Below are positions 40,298-48,328 of a DNA stretch of 64,000 nucleotides, piece by piece. Under the pieces are notes generated by a model, which saw only the letters and a list, made by a program, of their open reading frames with translations, was not told the origin of the DNA and searched no databases. The translations under genes and the position numbers were made by a program. How positions within the stretch are numbered: position 1 is the first letter of the stretch; each line of letters opens with the position of its first letter. Source of the stretch: Streptomyces sp. NBC_01750 (GTDB lineage: Bacteria > Actinomycetota > Actinomycetes > Streptomycetales > Streptomycetaceae); assembly GCF_035918095.1 (NCBI RefSeq), contig NZ_CP109137.1, forward strand, positions 2,172,001 to 2,236,000, given 5' to 3'.

Positions 40298-40329
40298 TAC
40301 GGACCTGAGCACCTCGAGGAGATCCACCC

Positions 40330-41154
40330 ATGCCCGCTCCCCGCACCGTCCTGCTCACCGGCGCCGCAGGCGGCCTCGGCACACTGATGCGGGGGCTGCT
40401 GCCCGCGTACGGCTACGAGCTCCGCCTCTTCGACGCCACTCCCATCGAGGGGGTGCCGGAGGCGGTCACCGCCGACCTCGCCGACAAGGAGGCGCTGCGC
40501 GAAGCGGTACAGGGCGTTGACGCGATCATTCACCTCGCGGGAATCTCGCTGGAAGCCCCCTTCGAGAAGATCCTGCGCGCGAACATCGAAGGGACGTACA
40601 ACCTCTACGAGGCGGCCCGCGAGGAGGGCATCGGACGCATCGTCTTCGCCTCCAGCAACCACGCGGTCGGCTTCACCCCGCGCCCCCTGGGGCAGCCACC
40701 CTTCGCGCCGGACCAGCTGATCCCCATCGACACCCCGCGCCGCCCCGACACCTTCTACGGCCTGTCCAAGTGCTTCGGCGAGGATCTGGCCCAGCTCTAC
40801 TGGGATCTGCACGGCCTCGAGACCGTCTCCGTCCGCATCGGCTCCTGCTTCATGGAGCCGACGTCCGTACGGATGCTGTCGGTCTGGATGAGCCCGGGCG
40901 ACGGCGCCCGCCTCTTCCACGCCGCGCTCACCGCCGAGCACGTCGGCCACGCCGTCGTCTACGGCTCCTCCGCCAACAGCCGCCTGTGGTGGGATCTCAC
41001 GACGGCGCGCGCTCTCGGCTACGAGCCGCAGGACGACTCGGAGCAGTACGCCGAGAAGCTCGTCGCGCAACAGGGCGAGCTCGACCCGGACAACCCGGAC
41101 CACGCGCACCTCGGCGGCCACTTCACCACCAACCCGCCCCAGTGGCCGTACTGA
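40330..41154 (+). CDS. udh: NAD-dependent uronate dehydrogenase
   Basis: This 274-residue extended SDR oxidises glucuronate or galacturonate to the aldarolactone. The NAD loop TGAAGGLGTLMRGLLPA is at residues 10-26, with IIHLAGISLEAPFEKI, VFASSNHAVGF and the catalytic YGLSKCFGEDLA. SVRIGSCFMEPTSVRML is a family-specific block. It is divergent from kdgD with shared operator-like repeats. Confidence 0.87.
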   Translation: MPAPRTVLLTGAAGGLGTLMRGLLPAYGYELRLFDATPIEGVPEAVTADLADKEALREAVQGVDAIIHLAGISLEAPFEKILRANIEGTYNLYEAAREEGIGRIVFASSNHAVGFTPRPLGQPPFAPDQLIPIDTPRRPDTFYGLSKCFGEDLAQLYWDLHGLETVSVRIGSCFMEPTSVRMLSVWMSPGDGARLFHAALTAEHVGHAVVYGSSANSRLWWDLTTARALGYEPQDDSEQYAEKLVAQQGELDPDNPDHAHLGGHFTTNPPQWPY

Positions 41155-41236
41155 TCGCACCCCGGATATCCGTTTGCCGGGCGGGACGTGGATATTCGCG
41201 TGCCGGGCGGGACGTGCTCCGGCCATGATGTGGGCC

Positions 41237-41455
41237 ATGGCCAGGCCCTTCGGATTCAACTACGCGCAGCACGGCGACGGCAGCGTCGTCATCACCCACC
41301 GCGGCCGCGCGGCCGGCACGCTGCGCGGCGCCCGCGCGGAGAAGTTCCTGGCCGAGGTGGAGTCGGGCGACGCGCAGCTGGTCATGGCCCGCTGGACCGG
41401 CGCATACAAGTTCGGCAACGAACGCACGGCCCGCAACCACCCGCGCAACCGATAG
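41237..41455 (+). CDS. Small conserved-looking basic protein, 72 residues
   Basis: MARPFGFNYAQHGDGSVVIT begins the protein, followed by HRGRAAGTLRGARAEKFLAE and a C-terminal GNERTARNHPRNR. It looks like a compact beta-beta-alpha unit. I prefer ATG 41237, but ATGs at 41225 and 41228 are possible. Family name not known to me. Confidence 0.65.
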   Translation: MARPFGFNYAQHGDGSVVITHRGRAAGTLRGARAEKFLAEVESGDAQLVMARWTGAYKFGNERTARNHPRNR

Positions 41456-41502
41456 CCCGAAGGTAAGGGAACGGTAAAGCGCCCTCGCTCGTTACCCCAG
41501 GC

Positions 41503-42720
41503 ATGACAGCTATGACCCCCGGCTCGAACATCCCTCTCTCCGTCGCCCGCGTGGCGGTGGACGTCGCCGCCCCGGTGCGGCTCGACGTATCGGGCCTGCT
41601 GCTCACCGCCGACGGCAAGGTGCGCTCCGACGACGACTTCATCTTCTACAACCAGCCGACGGGCCCTGGTGTCAGTTACCGCTCCGGCGGCGGCAGTGCG
41701 CCCGACGCGATCGTGGTGGACACCGCTGCCGTCCCGCCGGGCATCGAGAAGATCGTCGTCACGGCGAGCCCGGACGCCGCGGGACAGACCTTTCAGGGCA
41801 TCGAGCCGACCGCCACCATCCGCAGCGCCGACGACGGCAGCGTGCTCGCCACCTTCACACCGCCGCAGCTCGGTGCCGAGACCGCGCTGGTCGTCGTGGA
41901 GATCTACCTCCGTAACGGCGTCTGGAAGGCCCGTGCGGTCGGCCAGGGCTATGCGAACGGGCTGGCGGGCATCGCCACCGACTTCGGCGTCTCCGTCGAC
42001 GAGGAGCCCGCCGCCGCGCCCGCTCCGGCCGCCGCACCCACCCCCGCGTCCGCACCGGCAGCGCCGCCGGCCGATCCGCGACTGGCCGCGTCGGCTCCGC
42101 CCGTCCCCTCCGCGCCCCCGGCCGCTCCCGCCGCCGGCGCCGGAAAGATCAATCTGGACAAGGGGCGGGTCAGCCTCCAGAAGAACCAGACCGTCTCCCT
42201 GGTCAAGGGCGGCCGGCCGCTGCTCTCGCAGGTCAAGATGGGCCTCGGCTGGGAGCCCGCGTTCCGCGGCAAGGACATCGACCTCGACGCGTCCGTCATC
42301 GCCTACGGCCCCAACCGCAACCACCTGGACAGCTGCTACTTCGGCAAGCTCTCGATCCTGAACGGCGCGATCAAGCACTCCGGCGACAATCTGACAGGTG
42401 AGGGCGCGGGCGACGACGAGGTGATCGTCGTTGATCTGGGCCGGCTTCCTGCCGATGCGACGGGCCTGGTCTTCACCGTCAACTCATTCTCGGGACAGAA
42501 GTTCACCGAGGTGGCCAAGGCTTACTGCCGGCTGATCGACGCGGCGACGGGCGAGGAGCTGGTCCGCTTCGATCTCACCGGCGCGGAGCCGCAGACCGGC
42601 GTCATGATGGCGAAACTGATCAAGCAGTTCTCGGGCGAGTGGGACATGACAGCCATGGGCGATTTCGTGAAGTCCCGCACCGTGCGCGGCATGGTCAAGC
42701 CGGCCGCCCAGGCACTGTGA
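41503..42720 (+). CDS. Two-domain TerD-family protein
   Basis: This 405-residue protein has two TerD domains, residues about 5-165 (GKVRSDDDFIFYNQPTGPGV) and 210-400 (GWEPAFRGKDIDLDASVIAY; LTGEGAGDDEVIVVDLGRLP). A Pro/Ala linker (about 170-205) joins them. The DDDFIFYN and GDDE acidic loops bind calcium in this family. TerD proteins act in tellurite and phage resistance and envelope-stress islands. The start could be ATG 41512 (MTPGSNIPLS), the common family N-terminus. Confidence 0.88.
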   Translation: MTAMTPGSNIPLSVARVAVDVAAPVRLDVSGLLLTADGKVRSDDDFIFYNQPTGPGVSYRSGGGSAPDAIVVDTAAVPPGIEKIVVTASPDAAGQTFQGIEPTATIRSADDGSVLATFTPPQLGAETALVVVEIYLRNGVWKARAVGQGYANGLAGIATDFGVSVDEEPAAAPAPAAAPTPASAPAAPPADPRLAASAPPVPSAPPAAPAAGAGKINLDKGRVSLQKNQTVSLVKGGRPLLSQVKMGLGWEPAFRGKDIDLDASVIAYGPNRNHLDSCYFGKLSILNGAIKHSGDNLTGEGAGDDEVIVVDLGRLPADATGLVFTVNSFSGQKFTEVAKAYCRLIDAATGEELVRFDLTGAEPQTGVMMAKLIKQFSGEWDMTAMGDFVKSRTVRGMVKPAAQAL

Positions 42721-42795
42721 CCCACAAAGCACCGTGACCCGCCCCACCGGGGCCGCCATCGCTGCTAGGTGATGGCGGGCCCGGGGGCCAGGTCC

Positions 42796-43026
42796 TCAGA
42801 GTTTGGCCAGCTTGGAGTATGGGCTCAGGATTCTTCCCTGGCGCCCGGAGAAGTCGACGAGCACAGCGGCGTTGTCGCCCTCGACTGCGATGACTCTTCC
42901 GAGTCCGAACTGGTCGTGCGAGACCCGGTCCCCCACTTGGTATTGCTCAATGGGTGGGGACGCCGCGGCCGGTTTGTTGAAGGGACTGGAGGGCAGGTAG
43001 CGCCGGGATCCGGCTGACTTTGTCAT
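42796..43026 (-). CDS. Small protein with UvrD/PcrA-type C-terminal Tudor-like domain
   Basis: This 76-residue protein has EQYQVGDRVSHDQFGLGRVI followed by AVEGDNAAVLVDFSGRQGRI, which match the stand-alone Tudor-like fold at the end of UvrD/PcrA helicases (RNA polymerase-interacting in those proteins). Free-standing versions are common in Streptomyces. The role is unknown. Confidence 0.75.
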   Translation of the reverse strand: MTKSAGSRRYLPSSPFNKPAAASPPIEQYQVGDRVSHDQFGLGRVIAVEGDNAAVLVDFSGRQGRILSPYSKLAKL

Positions 43027-43065
43027 TACCTCGAGTATGCGCCCTCGGGCCCCCGCCACGCCACG

Positions 43066-43545
43066 TCAGAACAGCGCGCTATAGGCATCGGGCGCCGGCC
43101 GGCCGCCGGGACGGGCATGGAGCACGGTCGCTTCGGACCCGATCTCACCACGTGTGACCAGGTCTGTCATCCCGGCCATCGACTTCTCCTCGTACACCGG
43201 ATCCGTCACCGTCCCCTCGGTTCGTCCCGAAGGACGCATCGCCTCCGGCGTCGCGTCTTCCGGGACGCCGTATGTTCCCGCGTGATATCGCGCGGGGATG
43301 CCCGATGTCCTGATCCCATAGCTCCCGCTCCACTCCGATGAGTGAGGCGGTCTTGCGCGCGATGCGTACGATCTGCTCCCGGCTCCGCTCCGGGGCGTCC
43401 GAAGCATCGATACCGATCACGCGCCTCGGCCGGCCGCCGGCCTCCTTGAGCGCCGCGAAGCCCGTGAAGCCCGCGGAGCCCACGATCATTCCCGCCTGTG
43501 TACTGCCGGTGACCGAGCAGACGGAGCCCGGGGGCCGCGACGGCC
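43066..43545 (-). pseudogene. 1-aminocyclopropane-1-carboxylate deaminase / D-cysteine desulfhydrase remnant
   Basis: Two minus-strand frames together give the C-terminal half of the family: [15 protein letters not shown] and [20 protein letters not shown] in one frame. After a shift near 43310 come [33 protein letters not shown] and an end like HLGGVPALNAYSFLF (here HARPGGRPAPDAYSALF). The N-terminal half with the PLP lysine is missing. It is clearly a decayed gene. Confidence 0.75.
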
Positions 43546-43616
43546 GCGCCCTGGCGGGTGTGGCTGGACCGCGCTCCACCGATGGGCGCCAGGGTGTCGC
43601 AGCCCTGGGGCAGGGA

Positions 43617-45194
43617 TCACTTCCAGGGCCAGTCCGCGTCCCGGCCCCGCTCGAGCAGCGGCACCATGCGGAAGGCCGCGTCCGTGAGCCCCCCGAAGGT
43701 GTGCCGGTTCGGCTTGCCCGACGGTGCGTGGCCGGCCCGGTAACCCGCCAGGTTCCACGTGTAGACCGGGATGTCCACCGGGACCTGCTCGGTCGGGTCG
43801 CCCCAGTAGCTGTCAGCCGCCTGCTCGTCGGTGACGATCAGCACCCGGTCGTGCTTCTTGTAGTGCTCGCGGACCGCCTCGGTGGTGTTCGTGCCACCGA
43901 GATCGCCGAACCGCTCAAGGACCTTCAGTACGGACTCACCCTCGCGGTACTTCACGGGTGCACTGCTCGTACCGAACTCGACGAGATCCGCTCGGTCCGC
44001 CCGCATCGCCACCGCCGCACCGAACACCGCGGCCGCGTCGGCGCGATTGAGCTCGGAGCGGTCCGAAAGCCGCGCCCACATGGAGCCCGAACGATCGACC
44101 AGGATCAGCGTCCGGCCGGGCAGTGCGGGCACATTGGCCAGCGAGTGGCCCAGGGCCCGCTCCAGCGGGTACGACCAGCGCAGCGAAGGTGCGTGCTGGT
44201 ACGCGGCAAGGTAGCGGAAGGGGAACTGCCGCGACGCGGCGACCACGTCGGGGTCCGAGATCTCCGCGGCAACGCGCGCGGCGACCCGGTCCGAGACACC
44301 GGCCTCGTCGAAGTTCCGCAGGTTGCGGACCAGCGCCATCGGCCCCATCGACGGGATGACGGCCTCCCAGGCCGCCGCGTCCATCGGGCCCTGCAGCCAG
44401 CCTGCGAGCGCCTCCCAGGTCATGCCTGCCCCGGCGAGGCGCGCCGCGCCGTCGGCCGCAGTGATCACCGCGCGCCGCTCGGCGACGGGCACCGCCATCA
44501 GCGCCCGGTGGGCGGTGAGCGTGCGGTTCGAGGCGGGCGGCTCGGCCGTGTCCGGGTTGTGCCGACGGTCGAGGGCGTACTGGAACAGCGCGCCCTGCCA
44601 CGGCTTCCCGGGGTCGGGCGAGGCGTGCACAAGGTTGAGGATGTCGCCGAAGCGGTAGCCCTTGGAGGCGGTGTCGTACTTCAGCAGCGACTTTCCGCTG
44701 TAGAGGCGGGAGACGGCATCCGCGATGCCGCGCTTGACGGGCTTGGGGACATTGCGGCCGTACTGCGAGGTCCAGTAGCCGAGCATTTCACCGGGCTCGT
44801 CGGCACGCCGCAGCACGGAGTCGACGACCTGACGGTTCGCCGGACCCGCGGTCACGGACGCGTCGAGGCGCGCCTTGACGTATTCGGCGGCGCCGACGAT
44901 GGAGGCGGTCCGCATATTGCCCTCGCCGCGCAGCCACGCGAGCAGGCCGGCGGTCCACTCCGGGTCCTCGACGGCGAGCCGGCGTACAAGGGCGGTGAAG
45001 CGGTCGTCGCGGTCGCCGCCCGACTCGTAAAAGGTCTGCTGCGAAACGAAGTTGGCGACGGCCAGCAGAAAGAGCTCGGAGCGTGCGTCGCGCTCGGCGC
45101 CGACGCCGGCCTGGTGGGTGCGGACGGCGCGGCCGGTCGACCGCACGGGCGACGTGGCCCCTGCCTTGGCGGTGCGGGTGTTGAAGCGTGCCAT
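43617..45194 (-). CDS. rsr: Ro60-like RNA-binding protein (TROVE domain)
   Basis: This 525-residue protein has an N-terminal TROVE HEAT-repeat ring (residues about 15-350: [46 protein letters not shown]) and a C-terminal vWA domain with the MIDAS motif [11 protein letters not shown] near residue 366 and [12 protein letters not shown]. In other bacteria Ro60/Rsr binds Y RNAs and misfolded RNAs and can be tethered to PNPase. The region upstream encodes three Y-RNA-like structures on the same strand. Its ribosome site GGGGGAA lies in a hairpin. Confidence 0.93.
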   Translation of the reverse strand: MARFNTRTAKAGATSPVRSTGRAVRTHQAGVGAERDARSELFLLAVANFVSQQTFYESGGDRDDRFTALVRRLAVEDPEWTAGLLAWLRGEGNMRTASIVGAAEYVKARLDASVTAGPANRQVVDSVLRRADEPGEMLGYWTSQYGRNVPKPVKRGIADAVSRLYSGKSLLKYDTASKGYRFGDILNLVHASPDPGKPWQGALFQYALDRRHNPDTAEPPASNRTLTAHRALMAVPVAERRAVITAADGAARLAGAGMTWEALAGWLQGPMDAAAWEAVIPSMGPMALVRNLRNFDEAGVSDRVAARVAAEISDPDVVAASRQFPFRYLAAYQHAPSLRWSYPLERALGHSLANVPALPGRTLILVDRSGSMWARLSDRSELNRADAAAVFGAAVAMRADRADLVEFGTSSAPVKYREGESVLKVLERFGDLGGTNTTEAVREHYKKHDRVLIVTDEQAADSYWGDPTEQVPVDIPVYTWNLAGYRAGHAPSGKPNRHTFGGLTDAAFRMVPLLERGRDADWPWK

Positions 45195-45201
45195 GTGAAT
45201 T

Positions 45202-45220
45202 CCCCCGAATTCTTTGGGGG
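45202..45220 (-). promoter_or_regulatory. Hairpin sequestering the rsr ribosome-binding site
   Basis: On the minus strand CCCCC (45220-45216) pairs with GGGGG (45206-45202). The latter is the Shine-Dalgarno, 7 nt before the rsr ATG. The stem could block translation until opened. Confidence 0.6.
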
Positions 45221-45232
45221 AAGCGCAGCAAA

Positions 45233-45373
45233 GGGGTGCCCGGGATCAGGAGTCGGCGACGGACTTGTGCCGGGCGTGATTCCGGATTTCACCACCAGCC
45301 GTGGCTGGACGGGATGTGAACCCGCAGCCTCCAGGTCGGAGGAAGTAACCGTTGCCTGCGCACCGGGCACCCC
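45233..45373 (-). ncRNA. Y RNA 3, with a tRNA-like domain
   Basis: An 11-bp perfect terminal stem closes it (minus GGGGTGCCCGG at 45373-45363 with CCGGGCACCCC at 45243-45233). Inside lie a T-arm (GCGGGTTCACATCCCGT, 45325-45309), a stem CCAGCC..GGCTGG at 45308-45295 and a D-arm-like GTGA-N9-TCAC with GG in the loop (45292-45276). The order T-arm, acceptor, D-arm is a circularly permuted tRNA, as in YrlA-type bacterial Y RNAs. GGTGCG-type sequence follows the 5' stem strand, as in the other two copies. The loop and acceptor are more diverged than in copy 1. Confidence 0.75.
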
Positions 45374-45380
45374 GAATGCT

Positions 45381-45457
45381 GCGCCTCCCGAGATCAAGAG
45401 TGGCTGCGGCGTGATTTCGTTGGAAGAAGTAGCCGCGGCCTTCGCACCGGGAGGTGC
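45381..45457 (-). ncRNA. Y RNA 2, short form without tRNA-like domain
   Basis: The terminal stem is CCTCCCG (45454-45448) with CGGGAGG (45390-45384), extendable by two pairs. The 5' strand runs into GGTGCGAAGGC and later CTACTTC, the sequences shared with copy 1. An inner 9-bp stem with one mismatch, GGCCGCGGC with GCCGCAGCC (45440-45432 and 45410-45402), forms a simple hairpin. It is about 77 nt. Confidence 0.65.
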
Positions 45458-45472
45458 ATGAAGTTTTGGTGT

Positions 45473-45607
45473 GTCCAGAGATCGAGGCCGGCGGAACCGA
45501 CAAGGTGCTCTGCCAACTGAGCTACACCGGCCCGAAGCCGGTGACGGGACTCGAACCCGCGGCCTCCCCATGAAGAGTGGAAGTAGGTCCTGCCTTCGCA
45601 CCTGGAC
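45473..45607 (-). ncRNA. Y RNA 1 (YrlA-type), with circularly permuted tRNA-like domain
   Basis: The terminal stem is GTCCAG (45607-45602) with CTGGAC (45478-45473). GGTGCGAAGGC and CTACTTCC follow the 5' strand. Then comes GAGGCC pairing with GGCCTC (45566-45561 with 45489-45484), a canonical T-arm GCGGGTTCGAGTCCCGT (45560-45544), a 7-bp acceptor-like stem CACCGGC-TTCGG-GCCGGTG (45543-45525) and a canonical D-arm GCTCAGTTGGCAGAGC (45522-45507). T-arm before D-arm, with the acceptor closed by a loop, is the YrlA design. A promoter-like TAAAGT lies 8 bp upstream of the 5' end. Confidence 0.85.
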
Positions 45608-45614
45608 GAGAATC

Positions 45615-45645
45615 ACTTTAGGAGGGCAACGTCCGGATGTGCCAA
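45615..45645 (-). promoter_or_regulatory. Candidate promoter of the Y RNA-rsr unit
   Basis: On the minus strand TTGGCA (45645-45640) and TAAAGT (45620-45615) are 19 bp apart. Transcription would begin about 7 to 8 nt further, at the 5' end of Y RNA 1. Confidence 0.5.
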
Positions 45646-45772
45646 GGGTTTTCCGCGACCGCAGTGGCGCTGTGAAGACCGTGAAGGCCGAGAGAACGGT
45701 GCGCCCGTACCGGCACGAGGACGGTACGGGCGGACAACCGCGGCGGCGTCAGTGGCGCCGGCAGTGGCGCTG

Positions 45773-47233
45773 TCAGTGGTGGTGCGGCTGGCGCTTCCAG
45801 GGCCCCGTGATCGCGAGCATGATGCCCGGGGTCTGGATGTTGGCGTAGAGCGTCCGGCCGTCGGGCGAGAACACGACTCCGGTGAACTCGCTGTACTCGG
45901 GCTCCGCTTCGGTGCCGATGTTCAGCTCGTTGCGCGCGATCGGGTACGTACGGCCGCGCTCGGTCGCGCCGAAGAGGTGCTGGACACCCTCGCCGTCCTC
46001 GGCGATGACCAGGCCGCCGTACGGCGAGACGGTGATGTTGTCCGGGCCGTCGAAGGCGCCGTCCTTGGACGGGTCGGGGTTGACGCCGAGCAGCACCTTC
46101 AGCGTGAGGGTGCGGCGCTTGGGGTCGTAGAACCAGACCTGGCCGTCGTGCTGGACGGGGCTCTCCTCACGGGCGTACGAGGAGACTATGTACACGCCGC
46201 CGTCGCCCCACCACATGCCTTCGAGCTTGCGGGCGCGGGTGATGTCCTTGTCGGCGAACTGCTTCCGCACGGGGACGGTGCGGCCGTCGCGGTCGGGCAC
46301 GTCGACCCAGTCCACGCCGTAGACGGTGCCGATCTTCGTGGCGCGGGACAGATCGTCGACGAAGCGGCCGCCGGAGTCGTAGCACTTGGTCGCCTGGAGT
46401 ACGCCGGCATCGTCGGCGAGCTGGCGCAGCTGTCCGCGGCCGTGCTTGAAGCCGTGCGGCGGGACCCAGCGGAAGAGCAGCCCGTTGGGTCCGGAGGCGT
46501 CCTCGGTCAGAAAGGCGTGGCCGCGCTTGGGGTCGATGACAACGGCCTCGTGGGCGTACCGGCCGAAGGCCTTGACGGGCTTCGGGTCGCGGTTGGCGCG
46601 CCGGTCGTAGGGGTCGACCTCGAAGACATAGCCGTGGTCCTTGGTCATACCGTTCTTGCCGGCGAGGTCCTCGGTCTCCTCGCAGGTGAGCCAGGTGCCC
46701 CACGGGGTGCGGCCGCCGGCGCAGTTGGTGGACGTGCCGGCGATGCCGACCCACTGGGCGACCTCACCGCTGCGGTGCACCTCGACGACCGAGCAGCCGC
46801 CGGAGGCCGCGGGGTCGTAGACGAGGCCCTCGCTGAGCGGCACCGGGTACTTCCAGCCGGAGCGGGGGCCCTTGAGCTCGTGGTTGTTGACGAGGAGGGT
46901 CACGCCGCGCGGGCCGTCGAAAGTGGCGGTGCCGTCGTGGTTGGAGGGGGTGGACTCGCCCGACTCCAGCTTGGTGACGCCGCTGTGGGTGATGATCCGG
47001 TACGAGAATCCGGCGGGCAGTGCGAGGATCTTCTTGGGGTCGGACAGCAGCGGTCCGTAACCGGGCCCGTGGCCGCCGTGCTCGCCGTGGCCGGTCTGCT
47101 CCGCGGTGTCGGCGGCGTCCTCCGCGGCGAGAGCGCCGGGCGCGGTGGCGAGCGTACCGACGGCGCCGGTGAGGACGACTCCCGCGCCGGTGAGCGCGGA
47201 CTGTCTGGTGAATTCCCTGCGGGTGAGCGGCAT
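45773..47233 (-). CDS. PhoX-type (DUF839) alkaline phosphatase family protein, Tat-exported
   Basis: This 486-residue protein has a twin-arginine signal PLTRREFTRQSALTGAGVVL and an AxA site near residue 36. The body has the PhoX/DUF839 beta-propeller blocks: FDGPRGVTLLVNNHELKG, GRTPWGTWLTCEET, AFGRYAHEAVVIDPKRG, KLEGMWWGDGGVYI, EFTGVVFSPDGRTLYANIQT. Family members are calcium- and iron-dependent extracellular phosphatases. It is divergent from the SDR gene. Confidence 0.85.
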   Translation of the reverse strand: MPLTRREFTRQSALTGAGVVLTGAVGTLATAPGALAAEDAADTAEQTGHGEHGGHGPGYGPLLSDPKKILALPAGFSYRIITHSGVTKLESGESTPSNHDGTATFDGPRGVTLLVNNHELKGPRSGWKYPVPLSEGLVYDPAASGGCSVVEVHRSGEVAQWVGIAGTSTNCAGGRTPWGTWLTCEETEDLAGKNGMTKDHGYVFEVDPYDRRANRDPKPVKAFGRYAHEAVVIDPKRGHAFLTEDASGPNGLLFRWVPPHGFKHGRGQLRQLADDAGVLQATKCYDSGGRFVDDLSRATKIGTVYGVDWVDVPDRDGRTVPVRKQFADKDITRARKLEGMWWGDGGVYIVSSYAREESPVQHDGQVWFYDPKRRTLTLKVLLGVNPDPSKDGAFDGPDNITVSPYGGLVIAEDGEGVQHLFGATERGRTYPIARNELNIGTEAEPEYSEFTGVVFSPDGRTLYANIQTPGIMLAITGPWKRQPHHH

Positions 47234-47341
47234 CGAGGTCTCCTGAGGGGACGCATCCGACTGGCTGATGACGGCCCCACCCTTCCGCCCGCGTATAAAC
47301 GGCACTTGAACACCGCCCGACATCGAGAGGCCCCGCTGCCC

Positions 47342-48109
47342 ATGAATATCCCAGCCACCGGCCGCCGCGTCCTGGTCAGCGGAGCCTCCCGGGGTCTCGG
47401 CCGTGCCGTCGCCCGGGCCTTCGCAGCCAACGGCGACCGGGTCGCGGTGCACTACGGATCGCGCGAGGACGAGGCGTGCCGCACGCTGGAATCCCTCGCC
47501 GGTACGGGCCATGTGCTGGTCGGCGGTGATCTGTCGGACCCGGCGGAGGCGGCCCGTATCGCGGGCGCCGCGGCCGGTGAACTCGGTGGCATCGATGTGC
47601 TCGTCAACAACGCCGCCGTCAATCTGCCCCATCCGCTCGCCGATACCTCGTACGAGGACTGGTCGGCGCTCTGGCAGCGGCATGTATCGGTCAACCTTCT
47701 CGCCACGGCCAATCTCAGCCATCTCGCCGCCCGCCGCATGATCGAGGCGGGCACGGGCGGCCGGATCGTCAACATCGGTTCGCGCGGTGCGTTCCGCGGG
47801 GAGCCGGACCATCCGGCGTACGGTGCGACGAAGGCGGCCGTGCACGCGCTGGGCCAGTCGCTCGCCGTCTCTCTCGCCCCGTACGGCATCGGGGTCGCGT
47901 CCGTCGCACCCGGCTTCTTCGACACCGAGCGGGTGGCGCACCGGCTGAGCGGGGCGCAGGGCGAGGCGATCCGGGCCCAGAGCCCGTTCGGGCGGGTGGC
48001 GTCGGCGGAGGAGATCGCCGCGGCGGTGCTGTGGCTGGCATCGCCGGTGGCCGAGTGGTCCTCCGGTGCGGTGCTCGACCTCAACGGCGCTTCGTATCTG
48101 CGTACCTGA
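47342..48109 (+). CDS. SDR-family oxidoreductase
   Basis: This 255-residue classical short-chain dehydrogenase has VLVSGASRGLGRAVARAFA (NADP loop), DVLVNNAAVNLPHP, the catalytic Ser in GRIVNIGSRGAF and YxxxK in YGATKAAVHALGQSLA, and an end like AVLDLNGASYLR. The substrate is unknown. It is probably a FabG-like 3-oxoacyl or sugar-type reductase. ATG 47342 follows a gap shared with the divergent PhoX gene. Confidence 0.88.
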   Translation: MNIPATGRRVLVSGASRGLGRAVARAFAANGDRVAVHYGSREDEACRTLESLAGTGHVLVGGDLSDPAEAARIAGAAAGELGGIDVLVNNAAVNLPHPLADTSYEDWSALWQRHVSVNLLATANLSHLAARRMIEAGTGGRIVNIGSRGAFRGEPDHPAYGATKAAVHALGQSLAVSLAPYGIGVASVAPGFFDTERVAHRLSGAQGEAIRAQSPFGRVASAEEIAAAVLWLASPVAEWSSGAVLDLNGASYLRT

Positions 48110-48328
48110 CGGACCATCCGAAAGATCTTGGTAACAAGGTCAGCAGGTGTGGATCACCACTGAACCCAAGATTTAGCGCAGAACGCCTTGACCGCCGATG
48201 GGCGCGGCAATAGACAGGGCCTACCTGCCGGCGGCGGACACCGCAGGGTGCCCGCCGCCGTCCCGTCCGCTACAAGCGTGCCACGCCCCGAAGCCTGCCG
48301 GTCCGGCCCGATCGGGACGGCAGCCGCC
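48110..48328. other. Gap with GC-rich hairpin between convergent genes
   Basis: This 219-bp stretch between the SDR and the convergent 482-residue gene contains a GC-rich inverted repeat around 48226-48270 (GGCGGCGGACA ... GCCGCCG), a possible terminator. Nothing else is seen. Confidence 0.35.

Noticed and set aside
45507..45560. Canonical tRNA gene on the minus strand
   Set aside because: T-arm and D-arm are present but in reversed order around a closed acceptor stem, and there is no anticodon arm. It fits a Y RNA tRNA-mimic, not a tRNA.
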